A stretch of DNA of 64,000 nt from Acanthococcus lagerstroemiae (lineage: Eukaryota > Arthropoda > Insecta > Hemiptera > Eriococcidae). The notes under the pieces were generated by a model, which was given only the letters and a program-made list of their open reading frames with translations, made no database searches and was not told the origin of the DNA. Positions 33,501-43,811 of this stretch are shown here, in pieces (within the stretch, counting starts at the first letter, position 1; every line of letters starts with the position of its first letter). The stretch lies in contig CM063106.1 in NCBI GenBank assembly GCA_031841125.1, positions 434,001-498,000 on the forward strand, read 5' to 3'. A program made the position numbers and the translations under genes.

Positions 33501-34009
33501 TGGTTTTTTCTGTTCCTAAATACCTACCTAGTAGCCTAGGGATATTCACTTTTTGTAGCCTAGGTATGACGTTTTGTTTTTCAATTTTTGGTTTAGTAAC
33601 CTTATTTTCAGCCTAATATACCGAATTTACATTTTTTCAGTTTTCTTTCTTTTTTCCTCATTTCTCATTGTGACTGTTTTCAGCATTACCAGTACATCAC
33701 TCTTATAGTTCTCGACCAGCAGAATCCGAATTTAAGCTTTAAATCACTGTAAAATGCATATTTTCTGAAATACATGTATGTCCAGCCTTTACCCCACTCT
33801 GGCCAATAAATGACCAATACTATGGGGCAATTTCTGGAAAGAGAACTTTTTCTCCCTACAAAATAAATTCATCATTTCACAACATTTTTTTGTGTTATCA
33901 TAAAACTAAATGTTTGGGCTACACGAACAAATACTCACTTCAGCTTGACACTCACATCTTCTCGTGATATTTGCAAAAGAGTCAGTTTTGTCCGGTTTTT
34001 ACCCCACAG
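30598..34009. mobile_element. pogo/Tigger-like DNA transposon, 3.4 kb
   Basis: CTGTGGGGTAAAAACCGGAC forms a 20 bp perfect terminal inverted repeat at 30598-30617 and 33990-34009, with TA duplicated at 30596-30597 and 34010-34011. GGGGTAAARACCGGACA-like copies recur just inside the left end (about 30631, 30981, 31003), as expected for transposase-binding repeats. It encodes one transposase (31313-33490). Confidence 0.9.
31313..33490 (+). pseudogene. pogo/Tigger-like transposase with premature stop
   Basis: A likely start (MVRKY) at 31313 is followed by a one-base slip in an A run. A helix-turn-helix region (LREAEKIYITPRSTISDRL) and a CENP-B-like second half (DRPGVDWFRSFMKRN) follow. The DDE/D catalytic core has HIYNVDESGF, LLLLDGLLSH (usually DGHxSH, here Leu-Leu) and TTDVLQPLDKTCF. 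A TAA at 32113-32115 cuts the core. A nuclear-type basic segment (KQRGRKRKAQV) ends the main exon near 32874. Two further exons are likely, about 32949-33072 and 33170-33490, the last giving the tail motif MRPYLNRANEYIFPNVDDYD. The slip and the stop make it inactive. Confidence 0.8.
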
Positions 34010-34011
34010 TA

Positions 34012-34990
34012 CCCTACGGACGACCTAGAGACTTATACTGATGCAATGAACAGTCATGATAGCAAATGTTGGGTAAGGGCAGTGAATAAAGAACTAGACG
34101 CACACGAAAAATGCAAAACTTGGAAGTTGGTAGAAAGATCAACCTTAAGTGAAAGAACACCAATAGTGAAGGCACGATGGGTGGATAAGAAAAAGATAGA
34201 ACCAGATGGGAGTGTAAGATATCAAAGCCGACTGGTAGCGAAAGGGTTTGCAGACAAAAATAACTATGACCGAACTGAAATCTATGCACCAGTTGCGCGA
34301 ATGGGCGATGTTAGATTTATTTTATCTGTAACAAATAAATATAACCTTGAGTTAACTCAGTTGGATGTTAAGACAGCGTTTTTGAATGGAACGTTGGAGA
34401 AACCAGTCTATATGGAAATCCCTGAGGGACTGGCTGAAAGAAAGTGTGAAGCTAGTAAGCAAGAAAATTGTAAGTGAAAGTTTGTTTGTGAATTGAAGCG
34501 AGCGTTGTACGGTTTGAAAGTATCTCCTAAAAGATGGTTCATACGTTTTAAAGAAGCTATGAAGAAGATGCATTTTGAGAGCTATCCTTTTCAGTCAAGC
34601 TTATTTGTCAGGGGCAAAGAAAAGGAATTTGCAATCCTATTACTGTACGTGGATGATGTGTTAGTTGCAACCAGTAGCAAAAGTGAAATGAATGATGTGA
34701 AATTGAATTTGATGAGAGAATTTCAGATGACAGATCTAGGAGAACCCAAAAGATTCCTTGGAATTGAGATTCTTAGAGATTGAGCAAAAGGAAGATTGTT
34801 TATACACCAGAGAAAGTTCTTGGACTCAGTTCTAAAACGTTTCAACATAGACGTATGCAAAACCGTTAGTACACCTATGGTTCAAGATAACGCAAGGCGG
34901 CTGCTAGAGAAAGACTCTAGCAACCTAAATAATTTTGATGAAGCGAATGTGGGTGCAATACCTTATAGACAGGCAATAGGCTCCTTATTG
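34012..34990 (+). pseudogene. Copia-2 reverse transcriptase with two in-frame stops
   Basis: Blocks in order are VKARWVDKKKIEPDG, RLVAKGFADK, LTQLDVKTAFLNGTLEKPVYMEIPEGL, LKRALYGLKVSPKRW, LLYVDDVLVATSS (catalytic YxDD) and RFLGIEI. TGA at 34475-34477 and TGA at 34781-34783 interrupt otherwise continuous coding. A TAG at 34991-34993 follows GSLL. Confidence 0.85.
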
Positions 34991-34993
34991 TAG

Positions 34994-35629
34994 TTGACGA
35001 ATGGTACCAGACTCGACGTCACATTTGCAGTGAATGTACTGAGTCGGAAGCAAAGCAATTACACAGTGAATGATTGGTCTCAGGTAAAGCGAGTGTTGAG
35101 GTACTTGTCAGGAACAAAAGATTTGGGAATTCAATTCAAAGGCGAAAGAAACTCTATCGAATGCTTCCCAGATGCCTCGTTAGGTTTAAATGATGAAAAG
35201 GGTCAATCTACAACCGGATATGCAATTTTCTTATTTGGAGACCTAGTCAGTTGGCGAACGAAAAAGCAGAATCATGTGGCTCTTTCATCAGCAGAAGCGG
35301 AATTTGTAGCAATGAGTACTGCAAGTAGAGAAGTGTCTAATATATCAGAAATGTACAAGCGAATGTTGAATATGTGTGTATCATGTACAATGTTTGAAGA
35401 CAACAGAGCGGCGATAGAACTTGCGAAAACTGAAGAATCCAAAACATTGAAACATATTGTGAATCTATGTTATCATCATGTGCGAAGTGAATTACACCAA
35501 GAGCGAATGAAGCTGGAGTGGATTAGCTCAAGTCAACAAATTGGCAATTTTTTTACAAAACCACTAGCGAAAGGGAAATTTAGTGAATTTTGCAAACAGC
35601 TCATGTGTTGTAAATCAAAAGTATTCTAA
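34994..35629 (+). pseudogene. Copia-2 RNase H
   Basis: The frame gives DVTFAVNVLSRKQSNY, VKRVLRYLSGTKDLG, CFPDASLGLNDEKGQSTTGY, NHVALSSAEAEFVAMS, FEDNRAAIELAKTEES and NFFTKPLAKGKF, the standard copia RNase H blocks, and ends at TAA 35627-35629. It is intact after the preceding TAG. Confidence 0.85.
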
Positions 35630-36205
35630 TCAAGGTGTTTTGTAATTTTTTTAGATCGCTGGTCCAAGTGAAAGACGAAAAGGAGGCGATTAAGTTAACG
35701 GCGAATGAATTGTTGGCGAAAGTGTTGTCAAGAGAAGGGAACCTTCATGTTGAAGATGGCGAAGGAAGTTAAATTGAATGAACTCCATCCGAGGAGTGAG
35801 TGTCGAGGATTTGATTCGTTGGAGTTCATCATTTTTGTTTTTATTATGCATTATCTGGCTACACTGTTTTTGTTGTAAGCATCGATGGATGTACCTCGTT
35901 TTTTTGGTTTTTCTATTCTCGTGTTAAAAAGGTACAGTTCTCTTTTATACTGAAATTAATTAAACCAGTTTTATTTTGAGATTTGTTCTTTATAAAGATA
36001 TTGTTGGTAAGTATTTCGACAATTATGTTTTAATAATTACATTTTTTTCCTACTTGTTAAAATGTGTCTTTATCGTTTATTGTCGGTTAATTCATGAACT
36101 ACACCAACTCGGGACAGGAAATTACGTTAAAAAGAGTCACTTTGCCCGTTAGGCCGAGTATACGTCACATTGACATCTCAATGACGTCAAAGGTATCAGC
36201 TGTGA
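35630..36205. other. Copia-2 3' region
   Basis: This probably includes the 3' untranslated region and LTR, but no boundary is visible. At 35773-35832 an inverted repeat ATGAACTCCA...TGGAGTTCAT encloses about 40 bases. GCGAA words continue to about 35765 and then stop, which may mark the element's edge. Confidence 0.4.
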
Positions 36206-36211
36206 CTCCTT

Positions 36212-36402
36212 TTTAAAGTCCGTTCCAACTAAGTTCCAACTAACCTGTACACAAATTTCAAAGGGGCAAAAAGTATTTCGTGTGATAGCACTCCGCACAC
36301 CATACCTCTCGATCACCCGAACTATGCCTACGTTAGAGGTGTATTGCGGATTGCATGTTGTAGGTATAGGTTAGTTGGAACTAGTTGGAACAGACTTTAG
36401 AT
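36212..36402. mobile_element. MITE, about 190 bp
   Basis: AAAGTCCGTTCCAACTAAGT at the left and its near complement at the right (AAAGTCTGTTCCAACTAGTT read inward) form about 35 bp inverted repeats that continue CCAACTAACCTRTAC. There is no coding capacity. The TSD is not clear. Confidence 0.75.
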
Positions 36403-36404
36403 GC

Positions 36405-38250
36405 GTTAAGCTGTACTGCATTTTATATCTTCTTGATGTTGTTGTGCGTTGTTGTTTTGTAGAAGACAGGTTCCTACGCCTCCTTGTGCTTGTTGGTTTT
36501 TTTATTTCTGATGTTATTAAGTTGTAAATTAAAGGTGTAAATAGTTTCAATTAGTTTAAAGATTCGGGTTTCAGAACATTGATTCCGTGTATTTATTTAC
36601 GAACGAGTCGGTCGCGATTTTCTATAGTAAACATTCCGAGGGTTAGGATAACAACTGTGGGTGAAACGTTCAGTAAAATAGCAATTCGTATTAATTACAT
36701 TAGTATGTCGCTTATTTTTCAACTGGGGCAAGTGAGCGGTTACGTAGGAATTGGTAAGAATCTTGAAGATCACAACGGAGTCGAAAAAGAATCCCCAGTT
36801 GATCATGTAACTATGATAAAAGCTAGGTACTGCTTTAACATTGTTTTTCTCTTTACTTTTGCAGTAAGCTTAATGAAAAATTTTAGGGACCATTTCGCAG
36901 TATCCTTTCATTTTAAGTTAAGGGCTGAAACATTTGTATGTCCTTTAAATTTTCATACATATAAAACCGCATACTCCACTATACTGAAGCAACGATGAGG
37001 TGAGTGCGTGTGTAGGATGTACCCTCACCTCTCTCCCACTTTGATGTGTACGCTGAAATGTTTGTATTTGTTTTTATGTTGTTTATGAAGGTATCTATGG
37101 ACAAATGTTTTGTTGGTATGATGCTTCCTCCTCCTCTAGACTAGTAAAACATTGAGTTCCTGCAGGTACTGCTGTACTAGGAAAAGCCCCTCCCCCTGTT
37201 TTACCTCGGTGGCTGGTGACTGTACAATATAATAAGAAAAAGTTTTCGTTGGTCCCAATACTGAAAACATCACTTGTGGGTAAAACGTACATTTGGACAT
37301 TATACAGTTGTTTTTTCAATTTACAAATAAGGGGAAAAGGGTCACCGTTTTTAATATCACAGCTACAACATGACTATGTACCTTTCTACCTTTTTTTTTT
37401 TTTCTTTGATAAGCCAAAAATGTATACCCTTGATGGGTTTTGTGTCTACCAGTGATAGGTAATTATGATATTGCTAAGCACGTTCAGTGCAACCAAGACT
37501 GAAAAGAACTGAAAATAAGGGACAACATAATTTTGTCAACTATTGTAGACCTGACAAAAAAGGATTTTAGAAGCTAAAATTGTACCTGATAGATTTAATA
37601 GGGCTTACTCTTGATAATTATATTATGGTATTGTCCTTTAATTTCAGTCCAACCTAAACTGAAAAAAAATAACTTGAAATAAGTAACTACCTAACTATTT
37701 CAACTATTTATAAACAAGTTAGAAAAGTATAGCATAAACTAAAGGTCTTATGTGATGGGCACATATACTGGCGATTCTTCAAGATCCTGACAGAAATCGT
37801 CACAATACACCCATTCGCTAGACCACATAATTGAGGGAGCAAGAACGATACAGCCTCTATTACTGCCCTAGTGCTGGTGCATCATAGGACACCAGCCTCT
37901 TCGGATTGGTCACGAGGGGGTACATTCTTATGATTAGTGAGAATTAATGAAATTAGTGTGGTGCAGGCCCTCCGAAAACCCCAACTCATACTCTAGAAAC
38001 AAGTTTCATGTGCCGGATTAGAAGCATGAAGAAACGCCATTTTACTCTTACACGCACTTAGTATGAAACCAAAGAACTAAAAATAAAACACCTGTAGTAG
38101 ATCTTCGAAAAATTATGTTTCAAAACAATTGCACTTTTCCCAACTTTTTTCTTGGCACCACGTTCCTAATCTGTACAGTACCTTGCTGCAAGTCTTACTA
38201 GATATTTTATTCTCTTGATAAGCTGTTTTGTACATGTAAAAAAAAAAAAT
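36405..38250. other. Stretch without a recognised gene
   Basis: Frames up to 139 codons (36579-36998) lack domain signatures, and their composition follows the AT-rich background. No repeat pair or RNA gene is visible. Confidence 0.4.
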
Positions 38251-38294
38251 GAACGATCATGTTAACCTGAATATCCCGTTGAACCAGATCGTCC

Positions 38295-38415
38295 AAAAAT
38301 AGTCCGACGAAAAAGCTATAAAATAGACCCACATTGGTGGTCTAAAACCTACTTTAGTTTTGAAATAGACCAACGAAAAAGCTGTAAAGTAGACCCACAT
38401 CGGTGGTCTAAAAAT
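38295..38415. repeat. Two-copy tandem repeat, about 66 bp unit
   Basis: GACGAAAAAGCTATAAAATA with GACCCACATTGGTGGTCTAA at about 38300-38345 recurs as AACGAAAAAGCTGTAAAGTA with GACCCACATCGGTGGTCTAA at about 38370-38413. The CCCACATYGGTGG part is itself nearly palindromic. Confidence 0.7.
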
Positions 38416-38509
38416 TTCCGCATATTCGTCCTTAATACCTAGTCGCAACTACTGTTTCTTTTCGCTTGCATGCCAATGCTAATAATTACAAATTACAATG
38501 GACGCAGGA

Positions 38510-38875
38510 GTTTTTATGTCTCAAATATTTTCAATCCATACCTAACTTCGCATTCAGTCATGCTATGATATCGCAATATGACTCACTATATTCTGTACTT
38601 CAATTTTTCAGGTATCAACTTTTGATCACCAAAAAAAAAAAAACATTCGAGCTAATCCTGTTCAGGGAAATGTAAGATGAAATCAAATTCTTTACAGGAA
38701 AAATACACAGTGCCCGAAAATCTTTTTGTCCCATCCGAATATTTTTATTCCAACCCTCCTCTAATTTTTTTCGTGTTTTTTCCCCTCCTACTTCCCTATT
38801 TATATTTTCTGGCCCCCACGTGTTTTTTTTTTTGTTTTTTTTTAACAAGTGTCCGAATGTTTCTGTCTCTCACTG
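38510..38875. mobile_element. Worn partial copy of the Tc1/mariner-type MITE at 25230-26068
   Basis: ATACCTAACTTCGCATTCAG and CTTCAATTTTTCAGGTATCA match, in reverse orientation, the interior of the 25230-26068 element. AAATACACAGTGCCCGAA and the end CTCACTG followed by TA match its right arm. Long T and A runs break the similarity. It shows that the family is dispersed in this genome. Confidence 0.6.
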
Positions 38876-39268
38876 TATTTTGAGCTCATTTTAGGAATTT
38901 CAAATTTTCAACCCCCCAAATAATGTTTTAAGGCAGGCAATTACAGCCTACCACCAAACTTCAGAAAAATTTAAAGAAATTCAATGTAAAACAATCCGAA
39001 AACATCCTAGTCAAAAGAAATTCGGAGTTCAGAGGAGGCAAAATTTTTGGCTCCCTCCTAATAAGGATACCGAATTTCTTTCTCTCTTTGGCCTAAACCC
39101 TTCTCAGAGTTCATAGGAACACATCCAGAAAGTATGAACCCCTAGCTCTTGTAATTCACCCGCCAATCACCAACAAACAAAGGAATACTGTGCATATTAC
39201 AAATACAATACATATACCTATAATATGTAGATATTTTAATAGAGATATCAATTTATAGGTAATACAGG

Positions 39269-39523
39269 TCAACAATTCGTGTAGAATGACAAAAACTTTT
39301 TGAACACCTCCGAATTATATGATGTGATGGCCGGTCTGCCCTCGAAGTAGCCGCCAAATTCGTAAGCCGGCATTATAGGGTCGGACCAGAACACGTTTCG
39401 GATGGCGGTATCACTTGCCGGCCATGCCAGAGTATTCAGCTGGAAGACACTGAAGTGAAAATACTTACCATCGGTCTGCACACATTGAAGTACGATTGGT
39501 TCAGGCAGTATTTGCACACGTTT
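39269..39523 (-). CDS. mRpL37: Last exon of a mitochondrial ribosomal protein L37-like gene
   Basis: A minus-strand exon begins after an acceptor (TATTTAATAG) at 39524-39533 and runs 84 codons to TGA at 39269-39271. The residues KRVQILPEPIVLQCVQTDG, YFHFSVFQLNTLAWP, VFWSDPIMPAYEFGGYFEG and EVFKKFLSFYTN resemble, from memory, the C-terminal end of mitochondrial large-subunit protein mL37. The protein is a structural component of the mitoribosome. An ATTAAA about 30 bases past the stop could be the polyadenylation signal. I do not see the preceding exons in the DNA to the right, which is filled with transposons, so the gene has a very long intron, or this is an isolated exon copy. Confidence 0.6.
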   Translation of the reverse strand, partial: KRVQILPEPIVLQCVQTDGKYFHFSVFQLNTLAWPASDTAIRNVFWSDPIMPAYEFGGYFEGRPAITSYNSEVFKKFLSFYTNC

Positions 39524-39847
39524 CTATTAAATAGAACACAAGCAATTAGACATCGCATGAAAGGACCAGAATCATTGAAATATTATTTTTATAGAAAATA
39601 AAATACTACTTTTTCAAATTCATTACATTAAGTAATTAAATTCATTCATCCATTCATTTTTGGGTAGAATTGGTAGAATATCTGAAGGTTTTATGTTTTA
39701 ATCATATGGGAGTTTTGAACGCTACATGACTGGTATCTGGTGACAAAACTAATTAACTATTAAGTTATGGTAGCATGGTATAATGATAATAAAGACAAGG
39801 GTGTCGCCTAAAATATTTTCGATTGGGAATTCATTAAATGGAAATTC

Positions 39848-39900
39848 ACCCCCCCCCCCCCACACACACAAGAAATTAAAAATAATAATAATCTCTTCTC
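39848..39900. repeat. Poly-C/CA and short-period simple repeats
   Basis: A run of thirteen C residues followed by ACACACACA, then AATAATAATAAT and TCTCTTCTCTTCTCTC. This is ordinary simple sequence. Confidence 0.85.
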
Positions 39901-40054
39901 TTCTCTCTATATTATAAAATTGTAAGTTTCATCGACGCTCTATATGCGCATGTGCGGGAACGACTCCTCCAGCTCGAGGTGGAAGAAGTCGTGTTTTACG
40001 TCGCGTTCGTTCTCGAATCTCGATGTTCTACAGAACACAAAGATAAAAAATAAC

Positions 40055-40262
40055 GTCGCTCCGAACCAGTCCCTTCAACTTCACCCGTTCATGAAAAATG
40101 TGTACTTTAAAATTCGGAATTCTGCTTCACTATGCCTATGCGGTCATACAGTATGTACAAACTGTTTTTCACCAGTCCCTTCAACCTCACCCGGTCACAA
40201 AAAATGTGTTTTTAAAAATTTGGAATTCTGCTTCATTATACCTACCTATACGGTCATTCTTG
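40055..40262. repeat. Two-copy tandem repeat, about 107 bp unit
   Basis: CAGTCCCTTCAACTTCACCC with GGAATTCTGCTTCACTATGC (about 40068-40135) recurs as CAGTCCCTTCAACCTCACCC with GGAATTCTGCTTCATTATAC (about 40174-40240). The short frames over it are by-products. Confidence 0.75.
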
Positions 40263-40549
40263 GTGACTGTTTATTTTCCAACTGAAATCTAATGTGGGTC
40301 CGGAGGGTATGTTTGCCGTGTGGGAAGAGGCCAGGGGTGGATGGGCGCTAAACTTATTACCGGGCATTTGGAGTGGTGCGGCGCCATAAGATTTTTGTCT
40401 CTCCCCCCCCCCCTCCAATACACAGATATAAATTAGGTTGACTTTTTTTTTTTTTTTTACTAAAGTGTATAATTTATAACTGAGAACACTAAGAAAAATG
40501 TTTAAAAAATGATAAGTACTAATGAAAATTATTTAAAAAGCGTGTCGGA

Positions 40550-41050
40550 AGTTAGAAAATATGGGAAAAGACTGGCAGAAAGGAGAGGCAGCTATCTATA
40601 CTACGTTGGTCCCACAAAAGGCGACAGGGGGTGGTTTTTTATATTAACAAAAATATCAAAAATAATGTCGTTGAAATTAAAATAATATCTGAAAGAATTA
40701 GCCTACTAAAACTGAAAATGGATGAGAAGACGAAAATGCTAATCTTGCAAGTGTATGCACCTATAGCCGGAGCAGAGAAGGCAGAAGCAGATACATTTTA
40801 TGACGAGTTGGAGGCAACAATTCAAAAAGAGAAGGAATACTATCAGGTAATAATGGGAAACTTCAATGCAAAAGTAGGAGCGGAGGCTAATTCAAAACAC
40901 TGCGGCCAATCTGGTGTGGGGGAGAGACACAACATGGAGGAAATATTAGTAGAAATTGCCCAAAAATTTACTTATGTACAGCAAACACTTTTTACAAGAA
41001 AAAAAAGTCAAAAGGAAATGGACATGGATATCGCCAGACCGGAAAGCTAA
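40550..41050 (+). pseudogene. RTE endonuclease
   Basis: The region reads VGPTKGDRGW, then LLKLKMDEKTKMLILQVYAP, ADTFYDELEATIQKEK and VIMGNFNAKVGAE with the catalytic GDFNA-like motif (here GNFNA). This is the apurinic-type nuclease that nicks target DNA in LINE retrotransposition. The frame shifts near 41040. Confidence 0.75.
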
Positions 41051-42168
41051 AAATGAGACTGACCTCCTACTAATAAATGACCTGTCAGTAGTTAAAAATG
41101 TAACAACACTGTCAAAATTTGGCTTCGCATCAGACTACCGCATATCACGCTGTAAATTGAGCATCCCGTAGAGAGTCCAGTATAAAAATCACAGGAAGTG
41201 TAAAGGGAGAGGAAGGCGGATCATCCCAGTCAGAAAGAAAGAGGACGCATGCCAGAAACTAAAATCAGTGCAAGAGGAAATGAAAGTCGAGGAAAATTTT
41301 TACGACAATATGGACCAAGCTTTAAAAAACACGGTTGAAGAGTTTGGAATGACGAGGGCTAAAGAGAAAACCAGGGATAAGCTTTCAAGACACACTCTCG
41401 AGTCAGGAAGAATAACGTTTGGAAAAATAGAAATAAAACATCATTAGACAAACCTGAGCTAACTAAAATACAAAAATTGATGAAGAAAAATGTTAGAGAA
41501 CATATTAAGAAATATGATTAGGAAAAAATTCAAGATAGTATTTTGGAAGAAAGTTGGTCCACTAAAAATGTTAGGCTCGAACTCGGTGGTGGGAGAGACG
41601 TTATGCTGAAGCTTAAAGATCAGACAGGAAAAGTGACTCAAAATCAAGAAGAAATTGTAGAGACAGCAACAATTTTTTACGAGGACTTTTACCGCAAGCA
41701 AAACGAGCTAATAAAAATAGCAAAAACTGGAGGGTGAAAGGAGGAAGGAATCCCGGAAATAATGGAGAGAAAAGTGGAATACGTATTAAATAGACTGAAA
41801 AATGACATAGCCCCAGGACCGGATAGAATTAAGAACGAAATCCTGAAAAGGTTTGGCGATCAGAGAGTACCACATCAGGTTAAAATATTTAACAAAATCC
41901 GAATTATGAAAATATGTCCAAAACAGTGGAACTTGGCCGAAATAATATTATTACACAAACAAGGGAGGGAGAAACTCATTGAAAATTACAGGTCAACATG
42001 CTTAACATCGAACATCTGTAAAGTATGTGTATGGCAGTCTTAAAAAGACGTATGTATATGTATAACCATTTGGATTCAAATCATCAGGAGAATGAACAGG
42101 CGGGATTCAGAAAAGGCTTCTTAACTGTAGAGAATATTTTCGTTGTGAATCAAATTATTGAAAAAAAC

Positions 42169-42560
42169 TAAGCGAAAGCAGTACCGACTTTTCAGCCATC
42201 GGCCGAAAAGCACTCGGAACTCGCTTCGCTCGTTCCTCGCAGTAGTAACGAAAAGTACTCGGAACTCGCTTCGCTCGTTCCTCGCGAAATCAAGACACTG
42301 TCGACACGTTTTAAGTCGTTAACGTTTTAAAAAACGCAAATGTCGACAAGGACTAGTGGTATTCGGCCGAAATGTTTGTTTAAGGCCATTCACGTTTTAA
42401 AAAAACGCGACTCCCGACAAGGAATAGTGTTATAAAAATAGAAAACTACCCGGCTATCAAAATTAGAGTTCGTATAAATGTAAGACCGAAACATTTGTAC
42501 GATACAACACAACTACGCGGCTATCAAAATTAGATTTCGTATAAATTAAATCCCAAAAAC
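42169..42560. mobile_element. Small insertion with internal repeats, about 392 bp
   Basis: AAAAAC is present on both sides (42163-42168 and 42555-42560), and the RTE frame continues across when the segment is removed. Inside, a block ACTCGGAACTCGCTTCGCTC followed by GTTCCTCGC occurs twice (about 42213 and 42259). CGTTTTAAAAAACGC-like words occur twice, and CTATCAAAATTAGA twice. No coding capacity and no clear terminal inverted repeat. Confidence 0.6.
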
Positions 42561-42905
42561 ACACGAATATGATGTGGAAATCGAAATATTTTTCATAGGC
42601 TTTCAGAAGGCATTTGATTCAGTGGATCATAAATACATATATATGTTGAAAGCACTGGAAAATAAGGGAATTGAAAGTTGGTTTGTTAAAGTCATATACA
42701 GAATTGCTATGCAAATTCGAGTGCAAGAGCCAGCCTTAAAAGCAAAGGGAGGGAATTCAAAATTGGGAGCAGGGTTCAACAAGGGGATACCTTGTCCCCA
42801 AACCTCTTAAACTTCATTTTGGAAGAAGTATTTCGCAATCTAAACTGAAAAAGAAGGTGGCTAGAAATAAATGGAGAATTTCTAAGTAATTTAAGGTACG
42901 CAAAC

Positions 42906-43097
42906 ATGTTACGTTAGCGTGCTTGCGAATAATTAACGACATGCAAGTGCCAACGATTATATCATTATTTATTAACAAAATTACGAATGATTAAAACACT
43001 ACAGAAAACGTGGTCATGATGATAACGATACTAAACTATACTGATATGTAATATATATATATATACGCAACCAGTGTTGCCATTCACATAACAAAAC
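42906..43097. mobile_element. Small insertion, about 192 bp, inside the RTE catalytic motif
   Basis: AAAC is present at 42902-42905 and 43094-43097. The RTE sequence reads through if the segment is removed. The insertion includes ATATATATATATAT at about 43048-43062. No inverted repeat was found. Confidence 0.55.
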
Positions 43098-43279
43098 GAT
43101 ATTATCTTATTTGCAAAAAATAGTAAGGAGTTGAAGAAAATGGCAGAAAAGCTATTGAGGGAATGCAAAAAAGCTGGCCTCAAACTGAATGGTAGCAAAT
43201 TAAAAATAATCGGAAGAGGGAAAGTAAAAATCTGATAATCAATGGGCAAGAGATAGAGGAGGTAACGGAAATCGAAGAT

Positions 43280-43789
43280 CTGTGGGACAGATTATTAGTT
43301 TCGAAGAAAGCGATAAAGAAACTATGAGGCGTCTTAAAAAGGGGTGGAACAACTTCTGGGCATCAAAATGTATTTTTTACCGGAATTTCAATACCGCCCT
43401 CAAAATGGAAACACTAAATAGCTCAACGGTACCAGCCCTCAAGTCTGGAACACAAACCTGGTCACTTACAGGAAACAAATGGTGAAGCTACAAATTACGT
43501 TCAGATCTATGCTGAGAAAACTTCTAGGACTGCGATGGGTAGACAAAATCTCAAATGCAAAGCTATACAAAATGGTGGGAGGCGGGGACATAGGATATAA
43601 TGTCGAACAATTAAAGTGGAAATATGTGGGGCATCTTTCGACAGCGGATAGCAACAGATGGGGAGTAAAAGTACTCAACTGGATACGCTGCAAAGGAAAA
43701 GAACGATAGGTAGACCAGTAACTAGATAGACAGATGAACTCGTCAGAGAACTGGGGCCTCGGGTGGCCAAGATTAGCGCAGGATAAAAT
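43280..43789 (+). pseudogene. RTE C-terminal region
   Basis: The pieces MRRLKKGWNNFWASKCIF, LKSGTQTWSLTGNKW, FRSMLRKLLGLRWVDKI, LKWKYVGHLSTAD and VLNWIRCKGKERIGRPVTR-like sequence match the region after the RTE reverse transcriptase. The function of this tail in the family is not well known. It is cut at 43790. Confidence 0.7.
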
Positions 43790-43811
43790 GTGACGTGCCA
43801 TGAGAAACCAT

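Larger units (their letters stand above)
27240..35629 (+). mobile_element. Copia-2: Ty1/copia retrotransposon with many in-frame stops, split by a pogo element
   Basis: Gag with zinc knuckle (27673-28593), protease (about 28790-29101), pre-integrase and integrase (29105-30597), reverse transcriptase (34012-34990) and RNase H (34994-35629) appear in copia order. The pogo-like element 30598-34009 interrupts the linker after the integrase; TA flanks it on both sides. After the protease, the frames are separated by single TGA or TAG codons and not by indels. LTRs are not identified. GCGAA words are unusually frequent throughout and rare in the inserted pogo element. Confidence 0.85.
41543..43250 (+). 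pseudogene. RTE reverse transcriptase, interrupted twice
   Basis: Visible blocks are LNRLKNDIAPGPDRIKNEILK, WNLAEIILLHKQG, ENYRSTCLTSNICKV, EQAGFRKGF, FFIGFQKAFDSVDH and a GxNKGIPC segment corresponding to the usual QGCxLSP region. The catalytic tyrosine-alanine-aspartate-aspartate motif is split by the insertion at 42906 (left NLRYA, right DIILFA with shifts). KKMAEKLLRECKKAGLKLN follows. Multiple stops separate the pieces. Confidence 0.75.

Noticed and set aside
36579..36998. 139-codon plus-strand frame
   Set aside because: No domain, no supporting splice context, and a similar open frame on the opposite strand; treated as chance.
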